NCBI GenBank assembly: GCA_000985875.1 | Contig: CCRI01000015.1 | Location: 62,001 to 126,000, forward strand | Direction: 5' to 3' | DNA length: 64,000 bases | Origin: Neorhizobium galegae bv. officinalis | GTDB taxonomy: Bacteria; Pseudomonadota; Alphaproteobacteria; Rhizobiales; Rhizobiaceae | Shown: piece after piece, positions 58,265-64,000 of the stretch | Numbering within the stretch: the first letter of the stretch is position 1 | Layout: each line of letters begins with the position of its first letter | Notes under the pieces: model-generated | Database searches by the model: none | What the model was told of the DNA's origin: nothing | What the model saw: the letters and a program-made list of their open reading frames with translations, nothing else | Translations under genes and position numbers: made by a program

Positions 58265-58390
58265 TGTCCGGATGGCGGGGCTCGCCCTCATCCGCCTGCC
58301 GGAACCTTCTCCCCGCAGGCGGGGAGAAGGGATATGCCGCGCCGTCGCCGCCCACCCTCGTCCGACTTGCGGGGAGAGGGTGGGCCGAGC
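58265..58390. repeat. RIME-like intergenic mosaic repeat, copy 2, inside the importer operon
   Basis: Palindromes CTTCTCCCCG..CGGGGAGAAG (about 58306-58329) and CCACCCTC..GAGGGTGG (around 58350-58384) flank the shared core AAGGGATATGCCGCGCC. The same core and order occur at 8366-8507. It lies between the binding-protein gene and the first permease gene on the minus strand, within one operon. A stable hairpin there can protect the upstream mRNA or attenuate the downstream genes. Confidence 0.8.
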
Positions 58391-58400
58391 GGAGCTGTTA

Positions 58401-59675
58401 TCAGAGGCCGCTGTCCTTGACCTTCTGGGCGATGTCGGCGTCGATACGCGTAAAGGCGTCATCGAGCTTCAGTTCGCCGGCAAGGGTCTGACCGACGCGG
58501 GTGACGACCGCGGCATAGACCGTGTCGGACCAGCGCCAGCCGGGCAGCTTCAGGGCGGTTTCGGAGGTGGTCTTCGATGCCTCGACATATTTGGTCAGGG
58601 CAGCCTTGGCGAAGGCGTTGTCGGTCTTGAAGTCGAGGCCGCCCTTGTCGACGACACCCTTGTGGCCGGGCAGGAAGAGGGTGCGCTCGGAGAATTCCTT
58701 GACGACCTTCTCCTGAGCGAACCAGTCCATGACGGTCGCGACGTCCTTCGGGTTCTTGGTGTATTTCACGGCGACGAGTGCCGCGCCGCCGGGCATGCCG
58801 GTGCAGGCTGCCGGGCCGCAGGGGCTGCCGGTCGCCACCCAGTCAAAGCTGTTGCCGATCTTGGTGGTGAGGTTCGCCACCTGCCAGGAACCGGAATAGT
58901 AGAAGGCGAGCTGGCCGTTGATGAAGTCTTCGGCCGCGGCGCGGTAGGTCGAGCCGGCGGCGGAGACCCAGACGTCCTTGGCGAAGGAGCCTTCGCCGAC
59001 CCAGCCGACGAACTTGGTCAGGAAGTCCTTGGCGCCCTTGTCGAGCGGTGCCGGCTTGCCGTCCTTGCCGACATAGTTGGCGCCGTAGGACAGGAGCGGA
59101 GCAGTGAGGCGGTGGCCGGAGCGGTCGATCGCCATGGCGAACGGGAGCTTCTGGCTATCCTTGACCTTTTTGGAAGCAGCCGCCCATTCTTCCCAGGTGG
59201 CCTTCGGGCCTGGAAGCGGAACGCCCGCCTGGTCGAACAGGGTCTTGTTGGCATAACCGCCGGTCAGGGTGATCTGCGTCATGAAGCCGGAGATCTGCTT
59301 GGAGCCGTCCGGGCGCATCCAGTCGGCCTGGGCGCCGAAATTGTCGTCCCAGTACTTGGCGTCCTTGACCAGCGGGCGCAAGTCGAGCCAGTGCTTGGAG
59401 AGGTCCTTGATCGCCGTGACGCGGGCGATGTCCGGGCCGTTGCCGGCTTCGAGCTGCACGGGCAGCTGGTCCTTGATGACGCTGTAGGCAACGTTGTCGA
59501 GGATGACGTTGATGCCTGGGTTTTCCTTCATGAAGCGGCCGACGAGATCCTTCATGACGTCGCCTTCGACGCCGTCCGAATACCACATGATCCGCACGTC
59601 GCCGGCATGTGCTGCCGTCGACATGAGAAGGGCGAGCGCAGCGCCCGCCAGAAGCGATTTGGTTTTCATGCTCAT
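58401..59675 (-). CDS. ABC transporter substrate-binding protein (sugar, family 1)
   Basis: A 424-residue periplasmic binding protein. Signal peptide KSLLAGAALALLMSTAAHAGDV with cleavage near AHA/G, then the extracellular solute-binding family 1 fold (DVRIMWYSDGVEGDVMKDLVGRFMKENPGINV). It would capture an oligosaccharide or sugar acid. Start ATG 59675 has GAGGAGGAA directly upstream; M3 at 59669 would have better spacing. In the operon it follows the 827-residue protein by 45 bases and precedes the repeat element. Abundance relative to permeases may be set by the repeat. Confidence 0.92.
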   Translation of the reverse strand: MSMKTKSLLAGAALALLMSTAAHAGDVRIMWYSDGVEGDVMKDLVGRFMKENPGINVILDNVAYSVIKDQLPVQLEAGNGPDIARVTAIKDLSKHWLDLRPLVKDAKYWDDNFGAQADWMRPDGSKQISGFMTQITLTGGYANKTLFDQAGVPLPGPKATWEEWAAASKKVKDSQKLPFAMAIDRSGHRLTAPLLSYGANYVGKDGKPAPLDKGAKDFLTKFVGWVGEGSFAKDVWVSAAGSTYRAAAEDFINGQLAFYYSGSWQVANLTTKIGNSFDWVATGSPCGPAACTGMPGGAALVAVKYTKNPKDVATVMDWFAQEKVVKEFSERTLFLPGHKGVVDKGGLDFKTDNAFAKAALTKYVEASKTTSETALKLPGWRWSDTVYAAVVTRVGQTLAGELKLDDAFTRIDADIAQKVKDSGL

Positions 59676-59720
59676 TTCCTCCTCTGAATGGACGGGCCTC
59701 CACCCGTCCGGTTTTTTAGA

Positions 59721-62204
59721 TCACGAAGCGCTCAGGATCGTCGCTTCGCCTTTTACTGTATAATCCGCCCGCGCGATCACGCGGCCTTCGGCCTCCACGG
59801 AACCGTCCTTCCTGAAGCGGACGGTACCATATTCCGGGTCCTCGACAACGACGGTGCCGTCGGATTCCTGTCTCGGGGCGAGCCCGCTGAAGCGGTACTC
59901 GACGGCCGTGAGATTGTCCGCTTCGCAGACGCGGACGATCCAGCGGGTCTTTTGGCCGTATTGGCGCAGTTCGGCCCCTGCCGAGGGGCCTTCGGTGACG
60001 GCCTCCAGCTTCGAGGCGGTGCGCAGCATGACGGCGCCCTTGCCGGAGCGGGCAAGCGCCACGCCGCCGGAAACGAGTGTTTCGTCGAACTCGGCCTTGG
60101 GGAACCAGGCATGCGTGAAATCCGGCTGTTCCTCATAGGTGGTGAATTCGAGGATCGCCAGACCGCGGTATTGCTGCGCTCGGGGGATGGTGCCGCAGCC
60201 GCCCCAGTAGGACGGACGGCCGTAGCCGAACTGGATGGTTTCGCCCGGATGGTTGATCCAGATCGCGGCTTCCGGCTTGTCGCCAAGGCGAAGGTGCAGG
60301 ATGGTTTCCTGGTAGCCCCATTCGTCCCAGCGGTAATGGACCGTCGAGCCCATGGCGAAGTGCTCGCCCTTGTAATGATAGAGCGCCGCAAACGAGTTTT
60401 CGCCCTGGGCGAAACGCCATTCCTGGTGCTGGCTGCCGCGGTGATCGGCGATCGCGGCGAATTCGGCCGGGATTTCGAGACCGTGGTCGCGCAGGCAGAC
60501 GGCCATTTGCGGCAGGCAGTGGACGCGGCGGCCGTACCAGCCCTTGCCCCAGAGCAGGCGGGCCACGCCGGACAGTTCCAGCGAGCGGCCGGCGCAAAGC
60601 GTGTGCTCGTAGGAGCGGCCTTGCGCTGCCGTCACCATGCCGTGATGGGCGGAGCGGGCGATGATTTCGCAGAGGCGGACGATGCCGGCCTTGGCGCGGT
60701 CGGCGATATCCTTGTCAGGCGAAAGGGCTGCAAGTGCCGTCAGGCCCTTGAGGTCGATCGGGAAATAGGGGGCGGAGTTGAACTCGGCCATTTCCCAGTG
60801 TTCGAAATGGTCGAGCCAGGCGCGGACGCGGGCGGCACCGACCTTCGCCTGCTCCGAGCCTTTGCGGCCGGAACGGACGAAGGTGGCGTCTGGGAGGAGG
60901 CTGCCCGCAAGATAGGCGGAAGTATGGAACAGCAGGGCGTGGTTTTCGGAGAAATACCACTGCACGTCATTGCCCGGCTCATCCATCCAGTAACGGTAGT
61001 TGAGGATGGCGCCGTCGATGCGGGCACGGGTCTTTTCGTTGATGTCCTTGCCCCAGGCGGTGCGCGACCAGATGAGTGGCACCAGCGAGAAGTCGGCGCA
61101 GTCGTGGCAGTCTTCGATCGAAGGCAGGATTTCCTCGATCATCGCGTCCGTATCGGGACCGGACCGGCCGCTTGCCAGCCGGGCGAAGGCGCGGACCGTA
61201 TCGCGTTCGGAATTTTCCGAGATTTGCGCCAGGGTCTCGGTGATACGATCGCTCAGCGATGCAGGAGCCTGTCCCTGGCTTTCGGCGTGGCAGATCTCGA
61301 CGCCGAGCGAACGGGACACGACGAAGCCGCCGGCATTGAGAGTGATGCGGAAGTGGCGGAAGTCGGCGGGCGCCTTTTCCGACGGACCGATATTGAGGCT
61401 GGTGGCGCCCGCGGCCAGCGTGAAGTCGAAATCGAAGCGCTCGCGCGACATGAAATCGCCTTCGACCGCGACGTTGACCTTCACCTCGACCGGCAGGGGC
61501 GCGGAGAGAAGCAGAGTGATGTCGCCGCCGAAATAATGCTGGCGGTCGAAATACATGGTGTCGAGCGCCTTTTCGAGGCTTGCGGCGACGGCGCTCGTGA
61601 CCGGGACCGGCAGGGCGACACTGGCAGCCGGGCCGGAGACGTAGTCGAACTGATAGAAATAGCGGGCGTCACGCTCGGCGAGGTCGTCGAAGAACAACGT
61701 GATCTCGTTGAGGCCGGCGACCAGCGGCAGTTCGAATTCCTGCTTGGCTTCTAGATTGCGGCTGTAGGGCGCCATCCAGCCGGCTTCCTCGCCGTTGATC
61801 CAGATGACCGCGCCGCCGCAGGTGCCGAGGCGGATCTTCGCCGTGCCGGCGGTTTCCGCCTCGATATAGGTGCGGGTCCAGGTGGCGAGCCGGGTCGGGC
61901 GGAACCAGAAGCCGGAAAGATCGAGCCGCGGGGAGCCGAAAGGCAGCCACCAGCGGGTCGCATCGAAGGAGCCGCGGACATCCGGGCGCTTGCCGCGATA
62001 GGTCTCGGCAAAGATGGTGCGGCAGGGATATTCGTGCGGGATGAAGTTCTTGACCTTGGTCAGGAAGAAGAACGGGTCCATCTCGCCCTTCATCGGGGCA
62101 TCCGGCACGTCGAAACGCTCTTGCGCGATGCTGCCGAGCTGCCAGTAGCGGACGGCTTCGCCCGGCTTCAACGTCTTTCGCATCCAGTTTGCTTCGGGAT
62201 TCAT
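59721..62204 (-). CDS. Large cytoplasmic protein in uronate operon, lyase/hydrolase-like, unrecognised
   Basis: An 827-residue protein without signal peptide or membrane segment, so cytoplasmic. The first 190 residues look like a carbohydrate-binding beta-sandwich (TAKIRLGTCGGAVIWINGEEAG and GLNEITLFFDDLAERD resemble the GH2-type jelly roll). A second beta region follows to about 300. The middle (about 310-640) is helix-rich and compatible with an (alpha/alpha) toroid, with SENHALLFHT near residue 420 and EFNSAPYFPIDLKGL. The last 180 residues are beta-rich. Toroid plus beta-sandwich is the plan of several polysaccharide lyase and hydrolase families; I cannot name one. The GTG 62216 overlapping the kduI stop is an alternative start to ATG 62204. 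Context predicts action on uronate-containing oligosaccharides. Confidence 0.6.
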   Translation of the reverse strand: MNPEANWMRKTLKPGEAVRYWQLGSIAQERFDVPDAPMKGEMDPFFFLTKVKNFIPHEYPCRTIFAETYRGKRPDVRGSFDATRWWLPFGSPRLDLSGFWFRPTRLATWTRTYIEAETAGTAKIRLGTCGGAVIWINGEEAGWMAPYSRNLEAKQEFELPLVAGLNEITLFFDDLAERDARYFYQFDYVSGPAASVALPVPVTSAVAASLEKALDTMYFDRQHYFGGDITLLLSAPLPVEVKVNVAVEGDFMSRERFDFDFTLAAGATSLNIGPSEKAPADFRHFRITLNAGGFVVSRSLGVEICHAESQGQAPASLSDRITETLAQISENSERDTVRAFARLASGRSGPDTDAMIEEILPSIEDCHDCADFSLVPLIWSRTAWGKDINEKTRARIDGAILNYRYWMDEPGNDVQWYFSENHALLFHTSAYLAGSLLPDATFVRSGRKGSEQAKVGAARVRAWLDHFEHWEMAEFNSAPYFPIDLKGLTALAALSPDKDIADRAKAGIVRLCEIIARSAHHGMVTAAQGRSYEHTLCAGRSLELSGVARLLWGKGWYGRRVHCLPQMAVCLRDHGLEIPAEFAAIADHRGSQHQEWRFAQGENSFAALYHYKGEHFAMGSTVHYRWDEWGYQETILHLRLGDKPEAAIWINHPGETIQFGYGRPSYWGGCGTIPRAQQYRGLAILEFTTYEEQPDFTHAWFPKAEFDETLVSGGVALARSGKGAVMLRTASKLEAVTEGPSAGAELRQYGQKTRWIVRVCEADNLTAVEYRFSGLAPRQESDGTVVVEDPEYGTVRFRKDGSVEAEGRVIARADYTVKGEATILSAS

Positions 62205-62212
62205 AGTCGTCT

Positions 62213-63049
62213 TCACTTCAGTTCGCTGAGGGCCACGGGGGCCACGTCGTTATATTCCTGGTTCTCGCCGGTCATGCCCCAGACGAATGCATATTGCGCC
62301 GTGCCGGCGCCCATATGGATCGACCAGGCGGGCGACAGAACCGCGTCGAGGTTCTTGACCACGAGGTGGCGCGTTTCTTCCGGGCGGCCCATCAGGTGGA
62401 TGACGCGCTCTTCTTCGGGCAGGTCGAAATAGCAATAGGCTTCCATGCGGCGCTCGTGCAGGTGCGGCGGCATGGTGTTCCAGATGCTGCCGTCGGCAAG
62501 GTCGGTGATGCCGAGCAGAAGCAGGCAGGACGGCGTGACTTCAGGATGGATGTACATCCTGAGGTTCCGCAGATTGGCGCGCTTGGGGTCGCCGAATGTC
62601 AGCATCTTGGATTCCGACCGCTTGATGAGGCGGTGGGGTATATCGGCGCCTGCGGGAACGGAGTTCATGTAGAACCGGGCCGGCTTGTCGGCAGAGGCGC
62701 TGGCGACAGAGATGTCCTGGGCGCCGCGGCCGACATAAAGCACGTCGCGGTTTTCCAGGGTGTAACTCTTGCCGTCGACCGAGACGACGCCGGTGCCGCC
62801 GAGATTGGCGATGCCCATTTCGCGGGCCGACAGCAGGAAGGGCGTGCCGATCTCTTCGCCCGAGCCGAAGCTCAGCGTGGACGATACCGGAACCGCGCCG
62901 CCGACGATGAGGCGGTCGACATGGGTATAGGTGAAGGAGACCCTGTCGGCCTGGAACAGGTCTTCCATCAGGAATTCGGCGCGCAGGCGCGCGGTGTCGT
63001 AGGCCTTGATGTCGTTGGGGCCGGCCCCGTAGAGAACCTTCATCGTCAT
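62213..63049 (-). CDS. kduI: 5-dehydro-4-deoxy-D-glucuronate isomerase
   Basis: KduI isomerises 5-keto-4-deoxyuronate (from unsaturated galacturonate or glucuronate) to 3-deoxy-D-glycero-2,5-hexodiulosonate, next acted on by KduD. The 278-residue cupin protein has the metal ligands in PPHLHERRMEAYCYFDLPE (two His and one Glu) with a third histidine near SPAWSIHMGAGT. ATG 63049 overlaps the GH105 stop (ATGA), so translation is coupled; the frame continues 16 codons up without homology. Length is exactly typical. It establishes that this operon handles unsaturated uronates. Confidence 0.95.
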   Translation of the reverse strand: MTMKVLYGAGPNDIKAYDTARLRAEFLMEDLFQADRVSFTYTHVDRLIVGGAVPVSSTLSFGSGEEIGTPFLLSAREMGIANLGGTGVVSVDGKSYTLENRDVLYVGRGAQDISVASASADKPARFYMNSVPAGADIPHRLIKRSESKMLTFGDPKRANLRNLRMYIHPEVTPSCLLLLGITDLADGSIWNTMPPHLHERRMEAYCYFDLPEEERVIHLMGRPEETRHLVVKNLDAVLSPAWSIHMGAGTAQYAFVWGMTGENQEYNDVAPVALSELK

Positions 63050-64000
63050 GGCGTCTCGCCTCCCGGTTCCACATGCCGGATGGCTTCGGAGAGGCACAGG
63101 ATCGAAAGCGCCTGCCCATAGCCGGTCGGCTGGATGGGAATATCCCGATAGAATTGCAGATCATGGCCCATGCGCGTTCCATAGGAGACGTTGAGCACGG
63201 TGCCGGTTTCGTCGATATTGTTGAGAACGGCTTCAACGGCCCTGAGGCCGGCGGCGCGCCATTCATGGGTGCCGAGACCGAGGCGGTAGCCCTTGAGCAG
63301 GCCGTAACCAAAGCCCGCAGTCGCGGAAATCTCCTCATAGGAGGACGGATCGTCGAGCAGGGTGCGCCAGGCACCGGAAGCGGCCTGCAGCGGCAGCAGC
63401 GCATTGACCTGCGCCGTCAGCACGCCGAGCAGGAAATCCTTTACCGGCTTCGAAACCTCGGCGAGGTCGAAAAGGTCGAGCATGCCGGCGGTGATCCAGG
63501 CATTGCCGCGCGCCCAGCGGGCTTCCGCAAAATTATGGCGACCCTGGAACGTCCAGCCATGGAACCAGAGGCCGGTCTTCGTGTCGGCGAGGTAACGGGA
63601 GTGGACGAGGAACTGCTTCGACGCCTCATCGACCAGCTCGCGGCGGCCGCTCGCCTCGCCATAGGAGGCGAGGAAGAGGGCGACCATATACAACGTATCG
63701 TCCCAGAGCTCGTCGTCGTTGACCTTGTCGGAGACGTGATGTTCGAAGGCGCCTTCCTCGGTGCGGCCCATCTGGCTCATGACGCGATTGGCCCAGGTGT
63801 CGAGAACCGGCTGCCAGCGCGGGTCGCGGGTTTCGCGCCAGAGGACGGAAAGGCCGAGCATCGGTGCAGTGGTGTTGACGTTGAGCGTCGGGATCCCGGC
63901 TTCGATGCGGGCCGAATACCAGTTCTCGATCAGCGTCTTCAAATCTTCGCGACCGGTGAACAGCCACAGCCGGATCAGGCCGTAGAGGCCGACGCCCTGT
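63046..64000 (-). CDS. Unsaturated rhamnogalacturonyl/uronyl hydrolase, GH105/GH88 (5' end beyond window)
   Basis: An (alpha/alpha)6-barrel hydrolase that removes the unsaturated uronic acid from the non-reducing end of oligosaccharides made by pectate or rhamnogalacturonan lyases. WARGNAWITAGMLDL matches the family motif WGRGNGW; the segment DDELWDDTLYMV carries the catalytic-region aspartate. The frame is open to the right edge: upstream of the in-frame TTG at 63942 the peptide continues as QGVGLYGLIRLWLFTG, the family N-terminal helix, so about 318 codons are visible and the true start is outside. The lack of a signal cannot be judged. It overlaps kduI by four bases. Confidence 0.88.
   Translation of the reverse strand, partial: QGVGLYGLIRLWLFTGREDLKTLIENWYSARIEAGIPTLNVNTTAPMLGLSVLWRETRDPRWQPVLDTWANRVMSQMGRTEEGAFEHHVSDKVNDDELWDDTLYMVALFLASYGEASGRRELVDEASKQFLVHSRYLADTKTGLWFHGWTFQGRHNFAEARWARGNAWITAGMLDLFDLAEVSKPVKDFLLGVLTAQVNALLPLQAASGAWRTLLDDPSSYEEISATAGFGYGLLKGYRLGLGTHEWRAAGLRAVEAVLNNIDETGTVLNVSYGTRMGHDLQFYRDIPIQPTGYGQALSILCLSEAIRHVEPGGETP

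Noticed and set aside
59688..61754. Plus-strand open frame of 688 codons opposite the 827-residue gene
   Set aside because: Antisense shadow; begins inside the intergenic region without a ribosome-binding site and has no hydrophobic or motif structure.

Overview
The window is a high-G+C alphaproteobacterial chromosome segment, most likely from Rhizobiaceae (Rhizobium, Neorhizobium or Agrobacterium). Support comes from the aerobic cobalamin gene cobT, the rhizobial-type neighbourhoods cobT - phytase-like gene - rpmB and argH - lptM - lysA - TIGR02302, ubiquinone synthesis by UbiG, single-domain response regulators, and dispersed palindromic intergenic repeats typical of rhizobial genomes. It reads mostly as core chromosome. 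There is no prophage, insertion sequence, CRISPR array or conjugation module.

Layout. 1-6300: end of cobT, a secreted phytase-like protein, a queuosine-precursor transporter behind a candidate preQ1-I riboswitch, rpmB, a DUF3108 protein, an EamA exporter and a lysoplasmalogenase. 6300-13850: gloB and a cupin gene, a methyltransferase, hisC-tyrC, a DUF2125 protein, a ChaC-like cyclotransferase, plsC and a YdcF protein. 13900-24200: ftsEX, a DUF3426-like membrane protein, hpt, a CpdR-like receiver protein, then argH-lptM-lysA-TIGR02302 with tlpA divergent. 24400-29700 (minus strand): an SDR gene, a twin-TM protein, a PduO-type adenosyltransferase and a rhomboid protease, followed by etfB-etfA and 3-hydroxybutyryl-CoA dehydrogenase.

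29800-42300 holds a BrkB-like protein, gluQRS, a DNA glycosylase, an HNH nuclease, dsbB, tRNA-Arg(CCG), tRNA-Leu(CAA), a glycine-rich secreted repeat protein, an acyl-CoA synthetase, a GNAT/flippase polysaccharide pair, and a LysR / DUF2798 / MFS efflux cluster. 42300-54700 holds secA divergent from a parvulin, argJ-GNAT-mutT, a small membrane protein with a Flp pilin, an NDUFAF5-like methyltransferase, comF, grxC, a frameshifted nitrilase-family gene, DUF1178, ubiG and a dienelactone-hydrolase-like gene.

55000-64000 is the main accessory-looking block. It is a minus-strand uronate/pectin-fragment operon: GH105 hydrolase (cut by the window edge), kduI, an unrecognised 827-residue protein, then an ABC sugar importer (binding protein, two permeases, ATPase). 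The expected route is import of unsaturated uronate oligomers, cytoplasmic release of the unsaturated sugar by GH105, and isomerisation by KduI; the large protein probably acts on the imported oligomer.

The observations most worth checking are the preQ1-I-like pseudoknot that would bury the transporter start codon, the 827-residue carbohydrate-locus protein, the one-base frameshift in the nitrilase gene, the 12-residue repeat protein, and the dispersed palindromic repeats, one of which lies between the binding-protein gene and the permease genes of the importer. Several start codons were placed at internal ATG, GTG or TTG codons on ribosome-binding-site and homology grounds. Positions of short non-coding sites should be read as accurate to about one base.
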